A stretch of 64,000 nt of DNA from WLJO01 sp032117595. Lineage in GTDB: Bacteria; Actinomycetota; Acidimicrobiia; Acidimicrobiales; Ilumatobacteraceae. The translations under genes were made by a program, and so were the position numbers. The stretch spans positions 1 to 64,000 of the forward strand of contig JAULYZ010000030.1 of NCBI GenBank assembly GCA_032117595.1, given 5' to 3'. The notes beneath the pieces were generated by a model that saw nothing but the letters and a program-made list of their open reading frames with translations, was not told the origin of the DNA and searched no databases. Of this stretch, positions 51,594 to 60,274 are shown one piece after another. Numbering within the stretch: the first letter of the stretch is position 1; every line of letters begins with the position of its first letter.

Positions 51594-51794
51594 GGGGAGG
51601 ACGAGGAACACGAACACACGTGGTAACCGATGACGTTCCGCTCATCGGCAGCTTCCCGGTCAGCAAGATGGACAGCCCCAACTCCGCCCGCTTCCATCTC
51701 GCTTGTTCCGGGGAGACATCCCGGCAGCACTCGCTGAGCGGGGAGCTGCCCGTGAGCGGAACGCGCAGGGTTCCACTCGGTGCCTGCGGGGTCG
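51594..51794 (+). ncRNA. Structured rsmH leader, candidate mraW RNA motif
   Basis: The gap between mraZ and rsmH can fold into three successive hairpins: CCGGG 51708-51712 with CCCGG 51720-51724; CGGG 51739-51742 with CCCG 51749-51752; GGAAC 51758-51762 with GTTCC 51770-51774. An actinobacterial cis RNA called the mraW motif is known at this position, and this is a plausible member. An ORF of 62 codons in the same interval was not accepted. Confidence 0.35.
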
Positions 51795-52742
51795 ATGTCG
51801 ATGGATGAGGGGTTCCGGCACGAGCCGGTCATGCTGAACGAGATCGTCGAGGTCTTCTCGACGGTGCCCGCCGGCTGGCTCGTCGACATGACGCTCGGTG
51901 GTGGGGGACATGCGCGTCGCCTGCTCGAGGCGCGACCCGACTGTCGACTGCTCGGAATCGATCGCGACGGCGCTGCACTCGCTGCAGCTCGGCGTGCGCT
52001 TGCAGGCTTCGGCGACCGAGTGGTGACACAACACGTGCGGTTCGACTCTCTCGGCAGCGTTATGGAGGAACTGGCGATCACTGCGGTCTCAGGAGTCTTG
52101 TTCGATCTCGGTGTCTCGTCGCACCAGTTCGACGAGCCGACGAGGGGCTTCTCCTACCGGAGCGACGCGCCGCTCGACATGCGGATGGACACTTCGGCCC
52201 GATGGAGTGCGTCGGATGTGGTGAACGGGTACCCGGAGCCCGAACTGGCACGGGTACTCGAGCAGTACGGCGACGAGCGCTTTGCCCGACGGATCGCAGC
52301 GGCCATCGTGGCGGCGCGCCCGATCGAGACGACGTTCCAACTCGCCGAGATCGTCCGTTCGGCAATCCCTGCAGCAGCACGCCGACGTGGGGGCCACCCG
52401 GCAAAGCGGACCTTCCAGGCGATTCGTATCGAGGTGAATGCCGAGCTCGAGATCCTGCCCTCTGCGCTCGACCAAGCAATCCGCTCGACGCAGACCGGAG
52501 GGCGTGTCGCCGTGCTGTCGTATCACTCCGGGGAGGATCGGATCGTCAAGGCGTCATTCCGGCGGGCCTCGACCGGCGGATGCGGTTGCCCACCGGGACT
52601 GCCTTGCGCGTGCGGGGCCATCCGAACGGTGCGGATCGTGCGGCCCGAGAAGCGCACGCCGACGTCCACCGAGATCGAACGCAATCCGCGTGCGGAGTCG
52701 GCGGTGCTCCGTGTTGTCGAGAAGATTGCGAGCGGGCAGTGA
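51795..52742 (+). CDS. rsmH: 16S rRNA (cytosine1402-N4)-methyltransferase RsmH
   Basis: The 315-residue SAM enzyme methylates N4 of C1402. It has FRHEPVMLNEIVE, DMTLGGGGHARRLLE (SAM loop), LGIDRDGAALAAA, FDLGVSSHQFDEPTRGFSY and VLSYHSGEDRIVK, all typical of MraW/RsmH. A cysteine-rich insert near the C-terminus (GGCGCPPGLPCACGA) is also characteristic of actinobacterial members. ATG 51795 or 51801 are both reasonable. The stop overlaps the ftsL GTG. Confidence 0.95.
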   Translation: MSMDEGFRHEPVMLNEIVEVFSTVPAGWLVDMTLGGGGHARRLLEARPDCRLLGIDRDGAALAAARRALAGFGDRVVTQHVRFDSLGSVMEELAITAVSGVLFDLGVSSHQFDEPTRGFSYRSDAPLDMRMDTSARWSASDVVNGYPEPELARVLEQYGDERFARRIAAAIVAARPIETTFQLAEIVRSAIPAAARRRGGHPAKRTFQAIRIEVNAELEILPSALDQAIRSTQTGGRVAVLSYHSGEDRIVKASFRRASTGGCGCPPGLPCACGAIRTVRIVRPEKRTPTSTEIERNPRAESAVLRVVEKIASGQ

Positions 52743-53500
52743 CTGCTGCTGCGTCGCGCCTCGAGCGTCGTTCGGAGTACAGCACCGGTGTGGTGCGCGA
52801 GTCGGCGGATTCGCGGTCTCAGTCGCGGCCCACACAGCGCACCACTGCGCGGCCCGATCAACGTCCTCCGGTGCAGCAACGGCAGTCACCGCGACCGTCA
52901 GCACGCAATGCCCGTGGCGCGCAGCAGACGGCACAGCGGGGAGCCGCTGCGACCGTCCGCGGCAAGCGCCCTGCGGCAACGACGGCACGGACTGGTCGCC
53001 GCGCGCCCGCCGCTGCTCCGCTGACCCGTCGGTCCGATCTCCGTCCACCCGAGCGTGTCGTCGAGCCGCTGTCGGCTGTCGTCGGGGACAATCTCTTCCG
53101 GGCACGGGTGGATCCGGAGCAGAGAATCGCCCAGCGCCGTGAGCGTCACCTCCGGTCGATCCCGCGCCCGCGACGCTTCGCATCGGTCCTCGCTCCTGCG
53201 ATCATCGTGGTCCTTGCTGCGATGCTCGGCATCGCCACCTTCCAGACCCGAATGGCGCAGACGCAGGTGGAGATCGATCAGTTGCAGCGCAGCATCGACC
53301 GCGCCCGGGCCACCAAACAGTCGCTCGAGCGGCAGCGCGCCGAACTTCGCTCCCCGGTACGTCTCGGGCGCGAGGCCCAGGCGATGGGCATGGTGCAGGC
53401 AGGCACCGTGGGCTTCGTACAGGTCGATCTCGAGACCTACGTCGACGCAATTGCCGCCTCGGGCCGCATGGAGCGCGACGAGGTCGGGTCCACCCCATGA
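52739..53500 (+). CDS. ftsL: FtsL/DivIC-like septum protein with long N-terminal extension
   Basis: The 253-residue bitopic protein has a long Gln/Arg/Ala-rich cytoplasmic head (about 140 residues, low complexity), one membrane helix (FASVLAPAIIVVLAAMLGIA), then a coiled coil (TQVEIDQLQRSIDRARATKQ, SLERQRAELRSP) and a short DivIC-like end. This is the FtsL position in the cluster. Classical FtsL is about 120 residues, so the head doubles it. GTG overlap with rsmH and ATG overlap with ftsI show coupling. Confidence 0.82.
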   Translation: MTAAASRLERRSEYSTGVVRESADSRSQSRPTQRTTARPDQRPPVQQRQSPRPSARNARGAQQTAQRGAAATVRGKRPAATTARTGRRAPAAAPLTRRSDLRPPERVVEPLSAVVGDNLFRARVDPEQRIAQRRERHLRSIPRPRRFASVLAPAIIVVLAAMLGIATFQTRMAQTQVEIDQLQRSIDRARATKQSLERQRAELRSPVRLGREAQAMGMVQAGTVGFVQVDLETYVDAIAASGRMERDEVGSTP

Positions 53501-55452
53501 GCCACCGCTCGCGGAACCTCGATCCTGACCGCGAGGGGACAGGTACGCGACGTGTCGTTCGGGTGGCCGACGGCTCGACAGCGCAGACGCTGCGCAGCGT
53601 CGGCGAGGTGCGTCGCCGCGACGTGACCGCCCGGGCAAACGAGCCCCGCCGCTCGACGGCCTACGGGCTCAAGCGCCGGACCCCGGTGGACGTTCACGCT
53701 CATCACTTCCGTGTGGGTGAGGTACGGACGCGCATGTGGGTCATCCTCGTGGTGATCTCCCTCTGCTTCGTCGGGATCCTCGTCCGCGTCGGGATGCTCC
53801 AGACCACCCAGCAGGACGTCTACGCGAAGTTCGCGGCTGCCCAGCGCAAGCGCAACGAGACACTCCCTGCCCCCCGTGGGCAGTTGCTCGACCGGAATGG
53901 CAAGCCCCTTGCGATCTCGGTTGCGGCGAAGGCCATCTATGCAGATCCACGCGCCATCGCGGACGCCGGTCGGACGGTGGTGGTCCTCGGCCGTGCGCTG
54001 GGGCTGAGTGCCGAGCGGCAGAAAGAACTCCTCGCGAAGCTTTCGGTTCCGGACCGCAGCTTCGTCTATGTGGCGCGTCAGGTCGAACCCGAGACGGCAC
54101 TCGTCGTCGAGAACCTGAAGCTCCCCGGAATCGGGACGCAGGACGAGATCCGTCGCCACCTGCCGAACGGCGAGGTCGGTCGAAGCCTGATCGGTACGGC
54201 GAATGTCGATGGCGTCGGTTCGGCCGGTCTCGAGAAGCAGTACGACGCCGTGCTCACCGGGACCCCCGGGCAGTTGCGCTATACGAGGGGCACTCAGGGT
54301 CGGTCACTCCCGTCGAGCCAGAAGGCACTGATCGATCCGGTCCCCGGTAACGACATCACGCTGACCATCGATCTCGCGCTCCAGTACCAGACCGAACGTG
54401 CACTGATCGCCAAGGTCGAAGAGCTCAAGGCCCGCGGCGCCTCGGCGATTGTCATGGATTCGCGTACCGGTGAGGTCTACGCCATGGCATCGGTTCGGCG
54501 GGACGCCGACACTGGTGCCGTGAGGGTGGGCGGCGGCAACTATGCGGCCGTTGACTCCTACGAGCCGGGTTCGGTCGCAAAGGTCATCACGGTGGCCGCT
54601 GCGCTCAACGAGAAGAAGGTGCAGACCTCGACCACGTTCATGGTGCCCGACCGCAAGATGTTCTGGGATGAGTGGTTGCACGACGCCGAGACGCACCCGA
54701 CGATGCCGATGACCGTGCAGGAGATTCTTGCCAAGTCATCGAACATCGGCACGATCTTCGTCTCGCAGACCATCGGGCCCGACAAGCAGGAGGCCTATAT
54801 GCGAGCCTTCGGGTTCGGGGCGGAGACTGCGCTCGACTTCCCGGGCGAGTCGCGGGGAATCCTGCACCCGAGCAGTCGTTGGCGCGGTACCGAGAACGTG
54901 ACGGTCTCCTACGGACAGGGTGTCTCTGCAACGGCCGTACAGCTCGTCAGCGCCGTCAACGTGATTGCCAACGATGGTGTGTACGTTGCGCCGAAGCTGG
55001 TGCGGTCGATCACCCGGCCGGGGGGCGAGGCAGAGTCCACGATGGCCTCGGCAAGCCGTCGCGTGGTCTCGAGCGATGTGGCGCGACAGATGAACCTGTT
55101 GATGCGTGACGTCGTCTGTGTGGGCACAGCAAAGGGTTGGGCCGGTATCAAGGGGTACACGATCGCCGGCAAAACCGGCACCGGGTACAAGGCGCACAAG
55201 AACGGCACGTACTTCGACGACGAGGGCCGTCGTGCGTATTACGCGTCGTTCGTCGGCTTCCTCCCCGCCGAGGACCCGCGGATCACCATCCTCGTCTCGA
55301 TCGACGAGCCGCCGCCGAACGCGCAGCACTTCGGCGCGAACACCGCAGCACCGGTCTTCAACAAGATTGCCCGTTCGGCCATCGTCGATCTCGGGATCCA
55401 GGCCCCCACGGGAAGCGGTGGCTGCCCGAGCGAACCGAAGGAGAACCGGTGA
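53497..55452 (+). CDS. ftsI: Penicillin-binding protein 2/FtsI, septal transpeptidase
   Basis: The 651-residue class B PBP has a 75-residue cytoplasmic head, a membrane helix (WVILVVISLCFVGILV), a pedestal domain with APRGQLLDRNGKPLAIS, and a transpeptidase with S359-x-x-K362 (PGSVAKVI), S414-S-N416 (KSSNIGT) and K559-T-G (GKTGTG). It cross-links septal peptidoglycan with FtsW. ATG 53497 overlaps the ftsL stop; the stop overlaps GTG 55449 of murE. Confidence 0.95.
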   Translation: MSHRSRNLDPDREGTGTRRVVRVADGSTAQTLRSVGEVRRRDVTARANEPRRSTAYGLKRRTPVDVHAHHFRVGEVRTRMWVILVVISLCFVGILVRVGMLQTTQQDVYAKFAAAQRKRNETLPAPRGQLLDRNGKPLAISVAAKAIYADPRAIADAGRTVVVLGRALGLSAERQKELLAKLSVPDRSFVYVARQVEPETALVVENLKLPGIGTQDEIRRHLPNGEVGRSLIGTANVDGVGSAGLEKQYDAVLTGTPGQLRYTRGTQGRSLPSSQKALIDPVPGNDITLTIDLALQYQTERALIAKVEELKARGASAIVMDSRTGEVYAMASVRRDADTGAVRVGGGNYAAVDSYEPGSVAKVITVAAALNEKKVQTSTTFMVPDRKMFWDEWLHDAETHPTMPMTVQEILAKSSNIGTIFVSQTIGPDKQEAYMRAFGFGAETALDFPGESRGILHPSSRWRGTENVTVSYGQGVSATAVQLVSAVNVIANDGVYVAPKLVRSITRPGGEAESTMASASRRVVSSDVARQMNLLMRDVVCVGTAKGWAGIKGYTIAGKTGTGYKAHKNGTYFDDEGRRAYYASFVGFLPAEDPRITILVSIDEPPPNAQHFGANTAAPVFNKIARSAIVDLGIQAPTGSGGCPSEPKENR

Positions 55453-56900
55453 GCGGGGGAGTCCCGAGACGGGAGACGACGCTTGCGGCCGCAGTGGCCG
55501 GTGCTGATCTGCCCGGGCTGAGGTCGATCGTCGGCGACCGCGACGCCATTGTTGCGTCCGCCACTCACGATTCGCGTGCGGTGGAGGCGCATTCGGTGTT
55601 CTGCTGCGTGCGCGGCGAACGCTTCGACGGCCACGACTTTGCGTCCGCCGCAGTCGCCGCCGGTGCCCGGGCCCTGCTCGTCGATCATGAGCTCGACCTC
55701 GACGTGGCGCAGGTCGTCGTTGCCGACGTCCGGGCCGCCATGGGCCCACTCAGCGCTGCGGTGTACGGGCACCCGTCGCAGCGCCTCGAGATCGTCGGTG
55801 TCACCGGGACCAACGGCAAGACCACCACCACCCATCTGCTCGCGGAGATCTTTTCGGGGGTGGGCCGTCCGGTTGCCACGATCGGGACGCTGTCCGGGGC
55901 GATGACGACCCCCGAGGCTCCGGACCTGCAGCGGAGACTCGCCGAGTTGGTCGAGTCGGGGGTCACCACCGTTGCGATGGAGGTCTCCTCGCATGCGCTC
56001 GCGCTCCAGAGAGTCGACGGGACCCGTTTCGTTGCCAGTGTGTTCACGAACCTCGGCCGCGATCACCTCGACTTCCACGGAACGCAGGAGGCCTACTTCG
56101 CGGCGAAGGCGCGCCTGTTCGACAGTGACCTGTCGCAGCAGGCCATCATCAACAGCGACGACGAGGCCGGCAGACGACTCGCTGGCTCGATCTGTATCCC
56201 GTGCACCACGTACTCCGCCTCCTCGCTCGCCAACGTTGAGGTGACGATGGATTCGCTCTCGTACACCTGGCGCTCCCGGAAGGTGAGTGTGCCGATTGGC
56301 GGCGCTTTCAACGTGTCGAACTCCCTTGCGGCCCTCACCGCGGCAGTCGAGATCGGCGTCGACATCGACGATGCCGTGACCGCACTCGCCGCAGCGGCCC
56401 CGGTGCCGGGTCGGTTCGAACCGATACAGATGGGTCAGGATTTCGACGTGATCGTCGACTTCGCGCACACCCCAGACGCCCTCGCTGCCGTGCTGGCAAC
56501 AGTGCGGGCGGCGATTACGGGCAGATCGGGGTCTGCGCCGCGGATCATCACGGTGTTCGGGTGCGGCGGGAACCGGGACCGCGCAAAGCGGCCGGAGATG
56601 GGGCGCGTGGCCGCCGGCGGTGCAGATCTCGTGGTGGTGACCTCGGACAACCCGCGCGACGAGGATCCGTCGGTGATTATCGACGAGATCTACGCAGGCA
56701 TCGACCCGGACGACCGGGTCCGTGTGATTGTCGAACCCGATCGCTCCAATGCGATCGAGGGAGCGTGTCGCATCGCGCGTGCCGGTGACGTGGTGCTCAT
56801 CGCCGGCAAGGGTCACGAGCAGACACAGACCATCGGGGACTCGGTGATCGAGTTCGACGACCGTGCGGTTGCGCGACGCGTTCTGGGGGCCCTGCGATGA
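55449..56900 (+). CDS. murE: UDP-MurNAc-tripeptide synthetase, meso-DAP type
   Basis: The 483-residue Mur ligase adds the third residue to UDP-MurNAc-L-Ala-D-Glu. It has GVTGTNGKTTTTHLLAE (ATP loop, Lys about 124), VAMEVSSHALALQRV, FTNLGRDHLDFHGT and the D400-N-P-R403 motif, which indicates meso-diaminopimelate rather than lysine. GTG 55449 overlaps ftsI. Its stop overlaps the ATG of mraY, so murF is not in its usual position between them. Confidence 0.94.
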   Translation: MSGGVPRRETTLAAAVAGADLPGLRSIVGDRDAIVASATHDSRAVEAHSVFCCVRGERFDGHDFASAAVAAGARALLVDHELDLDVAQVVVADVRAAMGPLSAAVYGHPSQRLEIVGVTGTNGKTTTTHLLAEIFSGVGRPVATIGTLSGAMTTPEAPDLQRRLAELVESGVTTVAMEVSSHALALQRVDGTRFVASVFTNLGRDHLDFHGTQEAYFAAKARLFDSDLSQQAIINSDDEAGRRLAGSICIPCTTYSASSLANVEVTMDSLSYTWRSRKVSVPIGGAFNVSNSLAALTAAVEIGVDIDDAVTALAAAAPVPGRFEPIQMGQDFDVIVDFAHTPDALAAVLATVRAAITGRSGSAPRIITVFGCGGNRDRAKRPEMGRVAAGGADLVVVTSDNPRDEDPSVIIDEIYAGIDPDDRVRVIVEPDRSNAIEGACRIARAGDVVLIAGKGHEQTQTIGDSVIEFDDRAVARRVLGALR

Positions 56901-57970
56901 TCGCGATTTTCCTCTCAGGGGCGATCTCGCTCGTGGTCTCCCTGATCAGCACCCGATTCCTGATCCGCTTTTTCAAGAACCTCGGCAAGGGACAACCGAT
57001 CCTCACCCGTGACGAGAACAACGCGGTGGTTGCGGAGCACTCCCACAAGCACGGCACTCCCACCATGGGCGGGATCGCCATCGTGGGCTCGGCCATCGTC
57101 GGATACATGCTCACCCACATCCGCAAGGGCGTGGTGTTCTCCGACCAGGCGCTGATCATGCTTCTCGCGGTGGTCATCATGGCCGCCCTCGGCCTCCTCG
57201 ATGATCTCGCAAAGGTGCGCAAGGGTCGCAACCGGGGCGTCTTCTGGAAGGTGAAGGGCTACATCACCCTCGCACTGAGCATCGGGGTGGCGCTGCTGCT
57301 CGCACTCACCACCAATATCAGCCGCACGATCTCGTTCACCCGCCACGACTCGCCGGGCTGGGAACTCCCGCTCGTGATCTGGGTCCTCTGGGCGGGCTTC
57401 ATGATCTTCGCAACGACGAATGCCGTCAACGTCACCGATGGTCTTGACGGGCTCGCCGGCGGATCTGCTCTGCTCGGGTTTGCCGCCTACACGATCATCG
57501 CCTACTGGGCATTCCGGAACCCGACGATCTACGCCTTCTCGCCCGGCGTCCGTGAGGGTGTGATCAACCCTCTTGATCTTGCGGTCGTGGCGGCGGCCTT
57601 CGCCGGTGCGTGTATTGGTTTTCTCTGGTGGAACGCAGCACCGGCGCGCATCTTCATGGGCGACGTCGGGGCTCTCGGCATCGGCGCCGCACTCGCCATG
57701 CTCGCCCTCACCACGAACACCCACCTCCTGCTGATCCTCCTCTGCGGCCTCAACGTGATGGAGATCGGGTCGGTGGCGCTGCAGATGGGCTACTTCCGTG
57801 CAACGGGGCGCAGGAAGCGGCTGTTCAAGATGTCGCCGATCCATCACCACTTCGAGTTGTCCGGTTGGCCCGAGACCACGGTGATCATCCGTTTCTGGAT
57901 CATCTCGGGACTATGTGTTGCGCTCGGCCTCGCTCTGTTCATCAACGACTTCGTGAGGCTGCAGGGGTGA
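56897..57970 (+). CDS. mraY: Phospho-MurNAc-pentapeptide translocase
   Basis: The 357-residue integral membrane enzyme transfers phospho-MurNAc-pentapeptide to undecaprenyl phosphate, giving lipid I. It has about ten membrane helices. Motifs include LGLLDDLAKVRKGRN (Asp-Asp), TTNAVNVTDGLDGLAGG with the catalytic Asp cluster, and the HHH motif in MSPIHHHFELSGW. ATG 56897 overlaps the murE stop. The 3' end is followed by ftsW four bases later; murD, expected here, is absent. Confidence 0.95.
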   Translation: MIAIFLSGAISLVVSLISTRFLIRFFKNLGKGQPILTRDENNAVVAEHSHKHGTPTMGGIAIVGSAIVGYMLTHIRKGVVFSDQALIMLLAVVIMAALGLLDDLAKVRKGRNRGVFWKVKGYITLALSIGVALLLALTTNISRTISFTRHDSPGWELPLVIWVLWAGFMIFATTNAVNVTDGLDGLAGGSALLGFAAYTIIAYWAFRNPTIYAFSPGVREGVINPLDLAVVAAAFAGACIGFLWWNAAPARIFMGDVGALGIGAALAMLALTTNTHLLLILLCGLNVMEIGSVALQMGYFRATGRRKRLFKMSPIHHHFELSGWPETTVIIRFWIISGLCVALGLALFINDFVRLQG

Positions 57971-57974
57971 CGCG

Positions 57975-59171
57975 ATGATGACCGCTCAGTTCCAGAAGCT
58001 CCTCGGCTCCCGGGGTGAGCGACGTTCCGAGCTTGCCTCCCGTCGCCGTCATCCGTCGGGACGCGCTGTGGTCCACACGGAGCCGTTGCCGATCTCTTAC
58101 TACGTGATCGCCCTGGTGCTGACGGTCATGGTCCCGCTCGGTCTCGTGATGGTCCTCTCGTCGAGCTCGATCACCCAGTTCCAGAGCGGCTACTCACCGT
58201 GGCGCTTCTTCCAGCGCCAGGTGATCTGGGCGATCGCCGGTCTCGCCGTGCTGGTCGCAGCGCTCCGGACGAACCTCCGCAAGATCCGGATCCTGTGCCG
58301 GAGCTACTGGCTCGTGGCGATGAGCCTCATGCTCGTCCCGTTCATCCCCGGTCTGGGCATCTCGGTGCGTGGCGCCCGGGCGTGGGTCGGAATCGGTCCG
58401 CTCGTCTTCCAGCCCTCGGAATTCCTCAAGCTTGCCGTTCTGCTCGTCGTGGCGGACGTCATCACACGCCGGACGAGCAAGATGGGTGAGTTCCGGCAGG
58501 TGATGGTGCCGTGCCTGTTCGTGATCGGTCTCGCCGCCGGCTTGATGGTGGCCCAGAACGATCTCGGCTCGGCGATCGTCGTGTCGTGCATCGGACTCTC
58601 GGTCCTCTTCCTCGGCGGCGCTCCCTTCTTGCCGATGGTGGCGGTCTCGGGAGGGATGGCGGGCGCAGGCATGGCCTTTGCACTCAGCACGCCGTACCGT
58701 CGCGAACGCTGGACCTCGTTCCTCGACCTCGCCAGCACGCGCGATGGGGGTGGCTACCAGACCTGGCAGTCCCTGCTCAGCATCTCGAACGGCGGATTCA
58801 CCGGGAGTGGTGTCGGCGCAGGCTCCGGAAAGTGGGGGTACGTGCCGCTCGCGCACTCCGACTTCATCTTCGCCGTACTCGCCGAGGAACTCGGCTTTCT
58901 CGGCGTTTTCGCCGTACTCGGTGCGTACGTTGCGCTGGTGTGGGCCGGGACCAACGTGGTGCTCGCGTCGCGTGACCGTTTCGCGACCCTCGTGGCAGGT
59001 GGGGTCGTGGCGTGGATCGGTATCCAGGCCATCATCAACATCGGGGGAGTGGTCGGGTTGATCCCGGTGACGGGTCTGACACTCCCGTTCCTGTCGTATG
59101 GTGGTTCCTCATTGCTGACGATGATGGCTGCCGGGGGTCTGTTGCTGAACGTGGCCCGAATGGGGAGATGA
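57975..59171 (+). CDS. ftsW: SEDS-family peptidoglycan polymerase FtsW
   Basis: The 398-residue SEDS protein has about ten membrane helices. It contains the signature blocks GARAWVGIGPLVFQPSEFLKL, QNDLGSAIVV, HSDFIFAVLAEELGF and LTLPFLSYGGSSLLTMMAAGGLLLNV. It polymerises septal glycan with FtsI. A basic cytoplasmic head of about 40 residues precedes the first helix. The stop overlaps ATG 59168 of murG (ATGA). Confidence 0.93.
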   Translation: MMTAQFQKLLGSRGERRSELASRRRHPSGRAVVHTEPLPISYYVIALVLTVMVPLGLVMVLSSSSITQFQSGYSPWRFFQRQVIWAIAGLAVLVAALRTNLRKIRILCRSYWLVAMSLMLVPFIPGLGISVRGARAWVGIGPLVFQPSEFLKLAVLLVVADVITRRTSKMGEFRQVMVPCLFVIGLAAGLMVAQNDLGSAIVVSCIGLSVLFLGGAPFLPMVAVSGGMAGAGMAFALSTPYRRERWTSFLDLASTRDGGGYQTWQSLLSISNGGFTGSGVGAGSGKWGYVPLAHSDFIFAVLAEELGFLGVFAVLGAYVALVWAGTNVVLASRDRFATLVAGGVVAWIGIQAIINIGGVVGLIPVTGLTLPFLSYGGSSLLTMMAAGGLLLNVARMGR

Positions 59172-60274
59172 CCTCCCGAGTCGTGGTGATCGCCGGCGGG
59201 GGTACGGCCGGCCATGTACTCCCGGCACTCGCCGTGGCCGATGGCCTGGTCGACCTCGGGTACCGACATGAGGACATCCACTATCTGGGTGCCCAGCGCG
59301 GCGTCGAGACCCGTTTGGTGCCGCCGTCGGGAATCCCGCACACCTTCCTCGATGTGGTCGGTCTCGCCCGCTCGCTCCATCCGAGGAACCTTCGCTTTGT
59401 CACCAAGATGATTGCAGCGCGTCGGCAGGCCACGGTGTTGATGCGCCGTCTCCGGCCGGCAGTGGTCGTGTCGGTCGGTGGTTACGCCAGTCTCCCGGCC
59501 GTACTCGCAGCCCGTCGGCTTCGGGTTCCGGTGGTCGTCGTCAGCTACGACAAGCGCCCCGGTCGGGCGAGCGCCTTCGCTGCCCGCCGCGCTGCAGCGT
59601 GCGCCGTTGCGTTCCCCGATTCACCGTTGCCGCGGGCTGTCCACACTGGCGCCCCCCTGCGTCGGGCCGTTCGCGAGGTCAACAGGTCACAGGACCGTGA
59701 GCGGGCACGCCGGGAACTCGGCCTTCCAGATGACCGACTGGTCGTCGCCGTGATGGGCGGCTCGCTCGGTTCGGGTGTGCTCAACGAGGCAACCGCTTCA
59801 TACATCGAGACCCACGCGCAGAACCGTCACCTTGCGGTGAGGCACGTCTGCGGAGATCGGTTTCTCGACAAGATGCCATCCCCACGAGACGGTGAACACG
59901 GCATTCTGTACGACGTGGTTGGGTTCGAGCCGAGGATGCCCCTGTTGTACGCGGCTGCCGACGTGCTGGTGGGCCGCGGCGGGGCAAGCACGGTGTGCGA
60001 GGTCGCCGCAGTCGGGATTCCCGCGGTGCTCGTTCCCTGGGCGGGTGCCGCCGAGGATCATCAGACGGCAAATGTCCGTTGGCTCTCGGACATCGGCGCG
60101 GCGGTGCTGATCCCCGAGGCGGAGATCACCGCCGAGCGGTTCGCCGCAGAGGTCGATCGACTCCTTGCAGATCCCGACGAGCGCGAGGCGCTCGCAGCGA
60201 GAGCGTTCGAGGCCGGTGCGCCACACCGCAGCGACGCGCTCGCCCGGCTAATCGACGGGGTCGCTCGTGGTTGA
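59168..60274 (+). CDS. murG: UDP-GlcNAc:undecaprenyl-PP-MurNAc-pentapeptide transferase
   Basis: The 368-residue GT28 enzyme makes lipid II from lipid I. It has the N-terminal VVIAGGGTAGHVLPALAVA, SVGGYASLPAVLAARRL, VMGGSLGSGVLNEA and the donor-site VGRGGASTVCEVAAVGIPAV with PWAGAAEDHQTAN. Membrane association is expected through its hydrophobic patch. ATG 59168 overlaps ftsW; its end overlaps GTG 60267 of murC. Confidence 0.94.
   Translation: MTSRVVVIAGGGTAGHVLPALAVADGLVDLGYRHEDIHYLGAQRGVETRLVPPSGIPHTFLDVVGLARSLHPRNLRFVTKMIAARRQATVLMRRLRPAVVVSVGGYASLPAVLAARRLRVPVVVVSYDKRPGRASAFAARRAAACAVAFPDSPLPRAVHTGAPLRRAVREVNRSQDRERARRELGLPDDRLVVAVMGGSLGSGVLNEATASYIETHAQNRHLAVRHVCGDRFLDKMPSPRDGEHGILYDVVGFEPRMPLLYAAADVLVGRGGASTVCEVAAVGIPAVLVPWAGAAEDHQTANVRWLSDIGAAVLIPEAEITAERFAAEVDRLLADPDEREALAARAFEAGAPHRSDALARLIDGVARG

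Noticed and set aside
51620..51808. 62-codon ORF between mraZ and rsmH
   Set aside because: It overlaps the rsmH start, has no recognisable domain or ribosome site, and the interval is better explained by leader RNA hairpins.
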